Positions 50,638 to 61,100 of a DNA stretch of 64,000 bases are shown piece by piece. The stretch is taken from NCBI GenBank assembly GCA_033807695.1, contig CM066306.1, positions 3,162,001 to 3,226,000 on the forward strand, read 5' to 3'. Made by a program: the position numbers and the translations under genes. The stretch comes from Daedaleopsis sinensis (lineage: Eukaryota > Basidiomycota > Agaricomycetes > Polyporales > Polyporaceae). Below the pieces are notes generated by a model. That model made no database searches, had not been told where the DNA came from, and was given only the letters and a program-made list of their open reading frames with translations. Position 1 is the first letter of the stretch, and each line of letters opens with the position of its first letter.

Positions 50638-52175
50638 CTTGACTGTAGCGATTGACCGTATCGACTCGAGAGGTTCGCGAGAAGAGGCTTGCGCCAAGTC
50701 GATGAACCCAGATCAACTTTTCCATGAAGACACAGCCACCGCCGGCCCGGCAGAGTGGTACAAGATTTGGAGGTGACTCGACTCGTTCTGAACTCGCCTG
50801 AACTCGCGCGCAACGCATTCAAGTGAGAGAGGTTTGATATGGGTTAGCCACCGGATTCCCTAGTGCAACGCTTATGTCGGTCGGCATGCGAGATTGTGAG
50901 CAGAGACTATAATTGATTGTTATATGCTCTCTAATGATCGAACGCAAGCTAGCTCCCTGCCCATCCAAGAGAGGAGCGCGGGGTACAACCTGGCTTTCCG
51001 CTCATGCGTCGTAGATGACTACGTCCGCACTACCCCTTGTGGGATCGGAAACCTTTCGTCCAATGACGCCAGGAAGGCCGCTGCTGGTTGCCCCAAACAG
51101 CGGCCAAAACTCCCCCCGAGACATGGGGATCGGCCCAGTCTCACCAACGCCCAGGAGCTAGCTGCGGATCCCTGCTCATGCGAGTATACAACGAATGGTA
51201 GAAGCAGACGCAACATGGCCCACGGAACGAAGAAAGCATACGCCTAAGGCAAGGTAACCAGAGCGTGAATAACGCAAGCACGCCACATGGAAGCTTGAGG
51301 CTCGAGGTTGTCGAAGGGAGCCGGTGGCGATCTTGCCCAAGTGTTGCAACTCGTCGATCGGAGCACAAGAGGGTTGTTGCCAGCACGAGCGCAAAAGCAA
51401 GAACAGAGACAACTTGAAGCATACCCAGGTGATCGCCTTGAGGATGATCAAGAGCGCACAGAGGCAGTCCATAGCACACCCAGACTATCGCGCAGCTATC
51501 ACATAGCTGCTAGCGATATCGTGAGCGACTTGGAGTAGGCCGTCGTCCGACACTGCTGGTAGCATATGTGAGGGTGGCGTCAGTACTTGAGAGACAATAT
51601 CGCAGTACAGGGTTGACGTACGAGGTATCCTCACGCACGCCACTGCAACCATCCTGGGGGGTTGGGCGACGCAGAAAGCGTTGACTCGTAAGTGGCAGCC
51701 AGGTGGAGGAAGAGAGGCAAGGAGCTGAGGGACAGTTCCCCGAAGACGGAGGGTTTATATATTGTTCGGGGCGCCTCAAGGCTGGCACCGGTCCAAATCC
51801 GAATATCCTTCACGATGAAGAGGGCAGGTGGCTGACTGAACGAGGGCTTCTCGCCGTAAAAGGCAGGTCGGCCCGCCTGAGGCTTGCACTTAGCACTGGT
51901 TGATGCTAACATATGAGATCTTGATAGTCTCGGGAAGCTCCTGCTGGTAGTAGCATTAGCGGAGAGTGAAGTGGTAGTAGGAACTTGGAAGCATCCAATA
52001 AACTCGAGAGCTGGCAGAACTTGTTCGGATAACGTCGAGCAGGCACGGGCGTCTAGGTATCCTTTTTTGCGCTTAGACTTGAACTTACGTTAAGTCTTCA
52101 CGACTCCTCCACGACCTGAAACCGACGACACTATTATCCAGAAACATCTAGCGCGCTTAGACTTCAATATTCACC
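50638..52175. other. intergenic region between phosphatase gene and P450 copy B
   Basis: About 1.5 kb. Frames such as 51631-51912 overlap on both strands and show no family features. The right end must contain the promoter of P450 copy B. No repeat stood out. Confidence 0.45.
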
Positions 52176-54821
52176 ATGATTAGTCTACCGCCAGGACCAA
52201 AACATATTCTACGACATCTACACCTCATAGCAGCCCCGCCGGCCGTCGTCGTTTTAGGGGCTATAACTATTAAACAACTCTACAACATAGTAATCCCTCT
52301 CTGGCTGCTGATCGTGGCTTCTGTCCTCTCTTTTCCACTGTCCTTCTTTGCGCATCGCGGATGGCGTGACCTGCAAGCCGGACGACGCGCAGCCGCTGTC
52401 GGCGCAGCTCTTCCTCCTTATGCTGAAAAGAAAGACGTCAAAATGAGCCCTGAAGACAAATTCTCCCGTGAGTGACCAAAGCCTTGTCGCTGTCGTATGC
52501 CCAGTGGTGACAACTCTTCTGGCAGGGGACTTCTTGTTCAGATTGTCCCAGAAGTATGGAAACCACTTCATGCTCCAGTTGTATCTATATGAGAGGGTGC
52601 GTATAGCGAGTCCCCGTATTGACTGGACGCAGATTTTAATACTGCATTTGCTATGCCCACAGTTCTTCACCGCCGAGCCCGAGCACGTCAAGGTGAACTC
52701 GAAATGCTCAGTTTCGCCTTATAGCGATTGAACTTCTCCACACACACAAACAGACCATTCTCGCCACCGACTTCGCTAGCTTCCCCAAAGGTCGGTCTGT
52801 TCAGTGTGCCCAGAAGTTCATGCGTCTCTCAATCAGGATCATAGGTGAAACCCTCCGCGCTCAATTTCAAAGCCTTCTCGGAGTTGGGGTATTCAACGCC
52901 GATGGTTCGTGTTATAAAATCCACCGTGACACCACGCAGTGTCTCCGCTCACCGCCGCTTACATCATGATCTGGCTCGTTTAGAAGAGCTTTGGAGGTGA
53001 GCGCACCGCATTTTCATACTCTATCAGCAAGGACTCATGATTGTGTAGGTTCCATCGCTCGATGACCAGGCCTTTCTTCAGCAAAGATCGCATCAGCCAC
53101 TTCGATATATTCGATAGGTGGGGACCTACTGCTTCAATATGAATATCGTCCCGCGGCTCACTGGATGTTCATTCTGGTAGGCATGCCGCCGATGCATTGT
53201 CACAGATGAAGACGCGCACAAAGGAGGGCTTTGCGGTTGACTGGCAGGTATGTGCTAGAACAGATGGCGATCGACATACTCGGGTTGTACTCATGACCAA
53301 ACACCCCAGGACCTCGTGTCGCGGTTCACACTGGACTCTGCGACGGAGTTCCTTTTCGGAAAGGACGTGCGCTCGCTCTCCGCCGGCCTGCCTTACCCGC
53401 CTACATTGCAGTTCGCGGGCACGCGCGGAACCAAACCCATGTCAGACGAGTTCGCGCTCGCGTTCTCCGAAGCGCAAGTGGCGTCCGCTATGCGGACTCG
53501 CTACCAAGACGCGTGGCCCCTCATGGAGTTCTGGCACGACCGGGTCGAGGCGCAGAAGGGCGCCATCGACAAGTTCATCGAGCCGATCTTGGTCGACGCG
53601 CTGCAGAGAAAGGCGGAGCGGGCGTCGTACCCAAGCGAGGACGGGAAGGTATCGGAGGACGATACGCTATTGAGTCAATTGTTAAAGGTCACAGACGGTA
53701 GGTCTCTCCCTGGATGTACTGCGTGTCGGTGGCTCATACCTCAAGTGGTCTTCGTGCAGATTACAACATCATCCGAGACGAGACTCTGAACATCCTGTTG
53801 GCTGGCCGTGACACTACCGCTTGCACATTGACTTTTGCCGTCTACCGCCTGTCCGAGCACCCGGAGGTGCTTAGGCGACTCCGCGAGGAGATACTCAGTG
53901 TCGTTGGACCGACACGGAAGCCGACGTACGACGACATCCGGAACATGAAGTACTTGCGAGCGGTCATCAACGAAACCCTCCGCCTCTACCCCCCGGTGTA
54001 AGTTTCATTCATGACACACAGTATCTGACATGGCTCATTGGCTATTTATCACGCATAGTCCGATCAACATGAGGTACGCCGTCTATATTGTAGTCTCGAT
54101 GTGTTCTCTTACTGACTGGGTACCACAGAACCGCCGTGAAAGATAGCATTCTTCCTTCAACGAGCTCCGATGGGAAAGGGATATTCATTGCTGCGGGAAC
54201 GAAGTGAGTAACCTCACGCGATCGCTTCTGGCACTCCTCATCGCCTGATATACCTTCAGATGCATCTACTCAGTGTTCGTGATGCATCGCCGCAAGGATC
54301 TCTGGGGCCCCGATGGTGAGCATCGTCGTACGCATTTTCTCGACGCATGTCAATAAGGAAACCCATCCGCAGCATTGAAGTTCGATCCGGATCGCTTCTT
54401 AGACGAGCGCGTCCACAAATATCTCACCCCTAACCCGTTCATCTTCGTGCCGTTCAATGCAGGGCCCCGTATCTGTCTTGGCCAGCAAGTGAGTGCTCTG
54501 TTATTCGAGATATCTTGATGTCCTAGAATATACGCTGAATAAAACGAACAGTTTGCCTATAACGAGGTCTCGTTCATGCTCGTGCGCTTGCTGCAGCAGG
54601 TCTCCTTTATAGAATTCACCCCCGAGGTGGCACCAGAGTCTGTCGTGCCTCCGGACTACGCGGACTCCCCAGGCTCAGATGGAAGCGACCGGGCATGGAT
54701 CGGCAGTCATTTGACTATGTATGCTAAGGTATGTCCCGGATATCGTCTGCGAATGTGAGACTCATTCGCATCTTGCTAGGGAGGTTTGTGGGTTAAGATG
54801 ACTGAAGCGTCAAACGAGTAG
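52176..54821 (+). CDS. cytochrome P450, CYP63-like (copy B)
   Basis: Same family and exon plan as the minus-strand P450 at 13756-16404. Starts [22 protein letters not shown] with an N-terminal membrane anchor. Exons then give [112 protein letters not shown], the I-helix [11 protein letters not shown]-helix [22 protein letters not shown] and the heme loop [15 protein letters not shown]. The last exon reads [13 protein letters not shown] before the stop at 54819-54821. A tiny 13-nt exon (AAGAGCTTTGGAG, near 52989) is needed to keep the frame. It looks intact. Around the I and K helices and the C-terminus it is roughly 85-90 percent identical to copy A by eye. Confidence 0.9.
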
Positions 54822-55246
54822 CGCATATGGCTGTACGAGAAGTCTGCCTGACAATAAACACGAGGTACTGGTATCGTGTCACTGTATCGGAATTTGCCAA
54901 GTGTCTCTACCTTGATAGACGGCCCATTTGGTCCGGCCTACCAAGCAGATTGCCATTCTTGTTCTTGCAAGACGTATGCACGCACCGTTTCTTGGATCGC
55001 TTCCGCGGTGAACACTATAATGTCACGTCTAGGCTGTGCTAACCTGAAATTAGCGAGGCGGTGTAGCAGAAATGACACGCACAGGAGATGACGAATGGAA
55101 GTGCTGCTGCTTCTTGCAGCCGCGCGCTTTGGGGCACCCTTCATCTATAAATCGTCAAGCTAGCACGCCAACTACCACTCTTCTCCTCTCTGCAAGTAGG
55201 TCACTCCCACGATCCCAACAACTACTAGTCATTCCTGACAACTGGT
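54822..55246. other. intergenic region downstream of P450 copy B
   Basis: About 425 bp. Contains the P450 3' region and the promoter of the F-box-like gene, with CTTCATCTATAAATC near 55140 as a possible TATA box about 100 bp before its start codon. No gene. Confidence 0.5.
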
Positions 55247-56629
55247 ATGGAACGAATACACACAGACATCTGGCTCGACATCTTCCACATCGCTTGCACA
55301 GACGGAGGAAGCACCGGCGCGGCCCTCGCAATCACCTCGCGCGGTCTCCGGGCGTTGTCCGCACCCTGCAGGTTCCACTCGGTGAAGCTACACAGTCTCG
55401 CGCAGATCGGACAATTCCTACTTTGCCTCGAGCGGGTCCACCGGTCCTCAATAGACTTACCACCGCGCCACCCCGCCGAGCGTGCTCCGACACCCCTTGG
55501 GGATACAGGCGAAGGGCCGCTCACGCAGCACCTGCTCCTCACTTTCCTGCCCGATACAGGCTGCGATGCGCCCCTCCACCCGTGGCGCAGCAGGTCCGAA
55601 TACTCGCGCAGGAAGACCAAACGGCGCGAGCAGGTCGAGGAGGACCAGCGGGCATGGGAGGCGGCGAAGGCCGCGTGGGACAGGCAATGCGTCTATCTCC
55701 TGCCGCGGCTCTTCGCGCTCGTTGCGCCGACGCTGAAGACGCTCACCGTACTGCAGTGCTCGGAGATCGCGCTGCCTCCGATCAAAACCACCGTCTTTCC
55801 GGTCCTCAGGGAGCTCACCCTGCTTGCGGACGACCGCATCTTCGTGGTTCCCCTTCCGGTCTTCGTCGGGTCAGAATCGGAGGGAGCGCAGGGAGGGCGA
55901 GGACGGTCCGACCCGGGGCTAGAATGCGATGCCGCAGCATCGAGGATATCCACCACGACCGGTGACCGTGCGGCTTTCCCGTCCCTCACTCATCTGCATG
56001 TCGTTTACGAAGGCCCGAAAACGCATCCGTGGGAGAAGACGCTGCCCCTGTGGGGAGAACTCGCGCCGTCGGTGACGCACCTGAGGGTGTCTCAGGCGAG
56101 CAAGCTGATACCGGAGGTCCTGGAGACAGTCAGCGGCGCTCGTCATCCCCATGCTGGCCGATCGACGCCTAGCTCTGGCAAGGCCTCGTTCCCGAACCTG
56201 CGACGCGCGATTGTGCAGCCTTTCGTGGTGGAGCCGGTGCGCGGACACGCACATATTGAAGAGGTGCAGGCAAGGAGGCGAGGGCGAAGGGCGAGAGGAG
56301 GTCCGGAGATCGTGCTCCTGCGCGGGCGGTGGTTCAGAGACGGCTACTGGCGCGACCGGCTGAGGTGGGAGTGGGAAGGGCGCATGGTAGGCGGACAGGG
56401 CTGCTGGTCAGAACGAGAAGAGGACGAGGGAGAGTGGGCATTCGAGCGTCGGAAGAGAGCCGAAGTCGCGGCTTTGAAGTCGAAGAAAACGCAACAGATG
56501 GTGGTCCATTCGATCGAGGGGCGGAGTTCGTCTATGATTCGACTCGGCGGCGGTCATGAACGTGGTCATATATGGACACGGTGGGCGTGGTCTGTCTTCC
56601 TGGCCCACAAACGCTCTCTTTCAGTTTGA
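55247..56629 (+). CDS. F-box-like protein, basidiomycete type
   Basis: Intronless frame of 460 codons. The N-terminus MERIHTDIWLDIFHIACTDGGSTGAALAITSRGLRALSAPCRFHSVKL follows the F-box-like pattern of basidiomycete proteins (I-WLxIF, then L-xTSRxLR and RFHSV-L). It continues with QIGQFLLCLERV, a charged helix REQVEEDQRAWEAAKAAW, LFALVAPTLKTLTVLQC, LPVFPVLRELTLLA-like strands and FPSLTHLHVV, which look like degenerate leucine-rich repeats. The C-terminus is Arg/Trp-rich, with IEEVQARRRGRRARGG and WFRDGYWRDRLRWEWEGRM. F-box proteins link substrates to SCF ubiquitin ligases, but these expanded fungal families are mostly uncharacterised. A possible TATA box lies near 55144. Confidence 0.72.
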   Translation: MERIHTDIWLDIFHIACTDGGSTGAALAITSRGLRALSAPCRFHSVKLHSLAQIGQFLLCLERVHRSSIDLPPRHPAERAPTPLGDTGEGPLTQHLLLTFLPDTGCDAPLHPWRSRSEYSRRKTKRREQVEEDQRAWEAAKAAWDRQCVYLLPRLFALVAPTLKTLTVLQCSEIALPPIKTTVFPVLRELTLLADDRIFVVPLPVFVGSESEGAQGGRGRSDPGLECDAAASRISTTTGDRAAFPSLTHLHVVYEGPKTHPWEKTLPLWGELAPSVTHLRVSQASKLIPEVLETVSGARHPHAGRSTPSSGKASFPNLRRAIVQPFVVEPVRGHAHIEEVQARRRGRRARGGPEIVLLRGRWFRDGYWRDRLRWEWEGRMVGGQGCWSEREEDEGEWAFERRKRAEVAALKSKKTQQMVVHSIEGRSSSMIRLGGGHERGHIWTRWAWSVFLAHKRSLSV

Positions 56630-57845
56630 TTGTGAGTAGACTTGATTCGTAACCTGCTGCAGGTGGATTGCGTTGGCTGTCGGTCTGAACTCCATCGCTG
56701 CCAGTATGTCACCGAGGTCAAGTTGACTGAGACCACTCTACTATTACGTCTCGGAGGACTAGAAAACTCAACGGCTCTGAATAGGGTGGTTAGTTTCAAT
56801 AAATATATCATCCGACGCCCACCGTTCAACGCTCAACGTTCGTTAACGTTCACCGGTTCACCTGCCGCGACCGGTGTCGGAACTGCTATCATACGGATGG
56901 TACGTCACGGTGTTCTCGTATTTGGCTCGTACAGCCAATATCCTCGCGGTTGCGAGACAGCCAGGCGGATCTGATCAAAATCCTAATGCTCGGTCATCTG
57001 AGCTGAAACGAGGTCAGTTGTTAGTATGTACCTTCAAGTTAAGCAGCAGAGTCACTCCGAGTCCTAGTCGATGCCGTGACGGTAACGCCAAGTTTGAGCA
57101 CTCACTATGTGAGACGTCTGGGGGGGACAGGTACCTTGTCAAGTGCGTGCCATCTTTCCATACCCGCAAATGGCTCTTACTGTGAGAGCAGCTGGCCATG
57201 GCCCATGGGCCGTGGTAGTACAGTAGCGGAGATTCGAAGCGCCTTCACCGGAGGCCCGGACCGTGACCTATCGTGACGCGTTCGGTCATTTGCACCTGCC
57301 AGCAGCCTGAGATGCACCTTCTCTTCCTCCGAGTCCTTCGCCTCCATGTACAGCGCTCTCGCAGACACCTGTATGACAAACTACTCCTCCGGTTCAAACT
57401 GACTGGTTACTGACATGGGTACCTGCTTAGACGACTTCTCGACCCAACTGCAAAGTACCACTGTTCTGCGATGACTCGCAGGAACAGAACTTCTGTGTAG
57501 TGCTATCCTTCAAGAGCCTCCAAGCTGATGATCACTAGTTGTGCGAAGAGGTTCAAATGCTATATGCGGTGTGCTACTATCTCGAAGATTCTCGACACGC
57601 CCGTCCACAATTTATGCTGTCAAATGGCGGAGGACAAGTAATTGTCTGGCAAGTTAGTACGTCCCTATACATTCTGACGCAGAAACTAACCATCAACCGT
57701 CCTCCCCACTGAAGAGACAATGAATTTGTAGGCATTCTGTGGTCTTGTGCGTGACTATCGAGCAGCCCCCACTGCTGTCCTAATACTGGCAGTGACACAT
57801 AGGACGCGACCCATGGATGTCGCGCGCTAAACGGCCCGTGGGTGT
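56630..57845. other. intergenic, decayed sequence
   Basis: No supported gene. Short frames on both strands show no family signal. Repeated AACGTT motifs occur near 56825-56850 (CAACGCTCAACGTTCGTTAACGTT). Confidence 0.45.
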
Positions 57846-57848
57846 CCT

Positions 57849-58712
57849 CCGAGAGGACCCCTGAAATTCCACCCAAGAGGCTGGCCGATAAGCGCTGGAT
57901 ATTTCGTCGTCCCCGTCTGGACAATCCTTGCCCAAATCTGTCTGGATTTTCGGCCGGCTCGCCGGTTTGGTAGGATATCGTCTGGATTTTTCGTCCGGCC
58001 CCTTCGGGGCCGGGAAATCGTCTGGATCGCTCAGCTGGCCCTTGGGAATACGATTTTTCGTCGTATGTAGTAGTGAACGCGTTGAACTACAAGCTTCAAG
58101 TCCAACCAGAGTACTTCTGATCTGAAGGGCCCAAAAAATCGCCCTGTATGTGTCCAACACCGATGCTGGTAAGTCATTCGGATTGAATATCTTGTAATCC
58201 ATTACAGATGCTGCGAAAGGCGGCTCGGAAGCATCAACATTGTAAGCCATGCTGTACGTTCGTACGCTGAGAGCTGAATTCGAAGCGGGAGGCTTGGGAA
58301 GAGAACACAGAACAGATATATCGAGAAAGAGAACCAGGAGCGGGCATTAGACACCCCTCCCTGCAAAAATCGAGTCCTCAGAATTTGATTGTCACCGGAC
58401 TCCGGCCTGATTGTAACGAACTATACCGAGTTGTTGTTCCATTCTGCTAGTACTACTACTAGTACACTCTAGTAGAGCTCTTGAGCTTGATTAATATCAT
58501 CGTCTGACGGGATGACTAATTAATAGCCCGTCTGGACTTCCGGCCGCCCGTCGCCCTATGAGGACCGTCTCGTCCGGATCAGCGGCTGTCTTGGAGAGCC
58601 AATTTGGCCGTCCACGTCTGGACTTTCGACCGTCCTTGAGCCTCAAAATCGCCGTTTACCGTCCGGATTCTCGGCTGGGATGGTGGTGGGAATTTCAGGG
58701 GTCCTCCTCCGA
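57849..58712. mobile_element. putative inverted-repeat element with CGTCTGGA subrepeats
   Basis: A GAGGACCCCTGAAATTCCA sequence at about 57851-57870 is matched in inverse orientation by GGAATTTCAGGGGTCCTC at about 58687-58706. Inside, CGTCTGGA(C/T)TTTC-GGCCG-like units recur about five times at 57905-58040 and several more times at 58525-58670. There is no transposase-like frame. The boundaries and any target-site duplication are not clear, so this may be a decayed MITE or another repeat. Confidence 0.45.
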
Positions 58713-60024
58713 GTCGTGCTTCACTATTTGTGTTACGCAAACATCCGCTGGAACGATCACATAGGATCCTCAAGAGGCCAATCGACACACCTAGCGTCGC
58801 ACACAATATCCAAGCATTGAGTAGCATTCACATATGGCTCTTGGGATAGCACCAGGATAGCTTAAGCTTGAGCTTGAGTACCTACGCGTACGTACCAAGT
58901 GAGTCTGGACGCTCATTCCATTCAGACGAGATAAGGCTCCGTGTGAACTTGACATTTACGTAACTGGACTCCTCATATATAAACTCACAAGTTTTCTCAC
59001 AGATTTTCTCCATCGTTCCATGTGCAGCCACCCCCTCCGCACAAACTGTCTCGTCGCAGTTCACTTTGGGAGCACTCGCACACGCGCGGACGCGACTCGC
59101 ACGGCACCTGTAGAGGCATCTTCCACGGAGGATGAAGAGGGTAGCCCCGCGAGTTCGTACCCCGGACACGTCAGTCACTCTAGTGCGTTTTCATCTTTGC
59201 TGGCCCCTCGCACCTTCTCCCTCGACGCGCACGCGTGCTGTTTCGTACAGCACCGGCGGCCGAAGATGTACCAGTGCCCTCGGTTCTCGTCGCCACGTGC
59301 AGGCAACCGTATACTGTTCGCCAGTGTGCTTGGTTACCTCATGGGAGAGACAAGGGTTGCGGGAAGCTCCCACGTCGCGGCGGCGAGGCGGTATGTTCAG
59401 TGAACATTTTGGCTGCGTCGTGCAAGTCCGAAATCGGGCGGGTTCCGGTCTTTCATTACACTCGATCGCGAAGCCATGGCACATTATGCTGGGAGTCCTA
59501 AGCTGCAGATGGGACGTTGATCCCTGCACGTAGTGTCATGGTGATCAGTGTTGAAGCGGGGCTTTTTTGTGCGATCATACTAGTTGCATGCCATCGTTCG
59601 TTGGGGATATTTGAGTCAGCCATCCACCCTCCACTGTTAGCAGTGTGAGGTGTTGTGATGGTGGGGCCGTCTTGGGCGGATGCGAGTATGAGGGGTGCGT
59701 TGGGCTGTTCTGATGTTTATCGCACTGTGTCACTGCCTGGGGCCGTCCTCAGTTGCTACGATGCAAATTTTTGGAACTCGTAAACCCTCTTGCTAGGGTA
59801 AACTTGCGACAGATACAGTTGTACATGCGCTTGTAGTACTACGTCGCTATTGCGCGCGTACCTTCAATTAGACTTTGCAGCTCTGATTTTGTACCCCTTT
59901 GACATTCTTCCTCACTCAATGTTTTCTCGAGACCTAGATACACAGCACACTTTTCTTTCCAATACCAGGCTCAGTACATTCCTCAAGGTCCAGTAATAGC
60001 AGTATGGAGTGAACCGCCTCGAAT
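58713..60024. other. intergenic, no gene recognised
   Basis: Frames at 59020-59533 overlap in several phases and do not splice into anything recognisable. Nothing else of note apart from a TATATAAACTC sequence near 58975. Confidence 0.4.
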
Positions 60025-60126
60025 CTGATTTCTCCATCCGTCGTGACGCCTCGAATTTCTGATTTCTCCATCCGTCGTGACGCCTTGGACTTCTGATTTC
60101 TCCATCCGTCGTGACGCCTCGGACTT
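60025..60126. repeat. three tandem copies of a 34-bp unit
   Basis: Units start at 60025, 60059 and 60093, each beginning CTGATTTCTCCATCCGTCGT and differing only in the last ten bases. A partial unit lies just upstream. On the minus strand one frame repeats RGVTTDGEIR-like sequence, a by-product of the repeat. Confidence 0.92.
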
Positions 60127-60761
60127 TTAGAACCGCATGGCATTGGGAGTGAAAGTTACTCGCGATTAAATGCATACAACCAGGCGAAAACATCCCGCGT
60201 TCAGGGATGCAATCACAAAGATGGCCGTCCTCAGTAGTAACTTAAATGACGTGAACCAGCAGTGGTTGACTCGGACTGCATTCTGTTATATATTATCCTC
60301 GTCTCCACTGGCAGGTACTTCAAGCCCCTCACTGCAGTTCAGTGTCATGGACATTGAGCAGGGATGTACGTCGACTGCGTGCACTCGTAGACCTCAACCC
60401 GATCAAGGCCCCTTAGGTTTGGGGTTAAACGATTCGAACTGAATCATTCAGCAGCCTGCCAAGGGAGGCCAAGGGGCGACAAATGGTGGTATGCGCCTAT
60501 GGTGGCAGTGCACCCCTGGTTTCAGGTCAAAAACAGTACTGTGACCGACGCGTTCTCGCACGTCCAAATCAGAGGAGAGATTCAAGGTGTTCAGCACCGG
60601 GTCTGTTTACCACGGCTTACTTTACAAGGAATCACGACGGCTGTAATCGACTCACCGAGCAGCTACACGGCCGAGGTCAACTCTGGCGCCCACCCACCGC
60701 CCTCCTCGATATACACATAGGTGTGTCACCCCGCCGCGGCACGGGAACTCGTTGAACCTGT

Positions 60762-61100
60762 TCACAGTGCCGCGTACATCTGCGACCCCGGAATCGTCTT
60801 GTACAGTGCATTAACCACCGCAACAGGGCTGTAGATGATCGATGTCCCCGAGTCCGAGTCGACGATCGCCTGTGCCGGGCCGCTCTCCACGCCGTCCTCG
60901 CCGTTCACGACAACCATGTTGCATACCTGCTATATCCCGGCGCCGAAATCTATTCTGCGCGCGTACATTCGCCGGCTCGCTCAACCGTGGTAGAGCTCCG
61001 AGCTGAATCTGTCGAGATTGAAAGCGAACACCCTAGCCTCAACTGGCCGTGTAGCTGTTGCGGGTTCAATATATCCTCGTCCGCGAAGGCGTGGTGTTTG
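60762..61100 (-). pseudogene. aspartic protease (pepsin-like) pseudogene fragment
   Basis: On the minus strand the frame ending at 60762 reads VVNGEDGVESGPAQAIVDSDSGTSIIYSP, then VAVVNALYKTIPGSQMYAAL. This resembles the second active-site region (Asp in AIVDxGT) and following helix of basidiomycete pepsin-like proteases. The active-site motif is disturbed to DSDSGTS. Upstream, matching segments VFAFNLDRFSSELYHG and RIDFGAGI are separated by in-frame TGA and TAG stops, and the first catalytic Asp region was not found. I read this as a decayed 3' fragment of a secreted aspartic protease gene. Confidence 0.6.

Noticed and set aside
60499..60720. Plus-strand frame beside the aspartic-protease remnant
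   Set aside because: It is on the opposite strand from the remnant and shows no protease or other recognisable motif.
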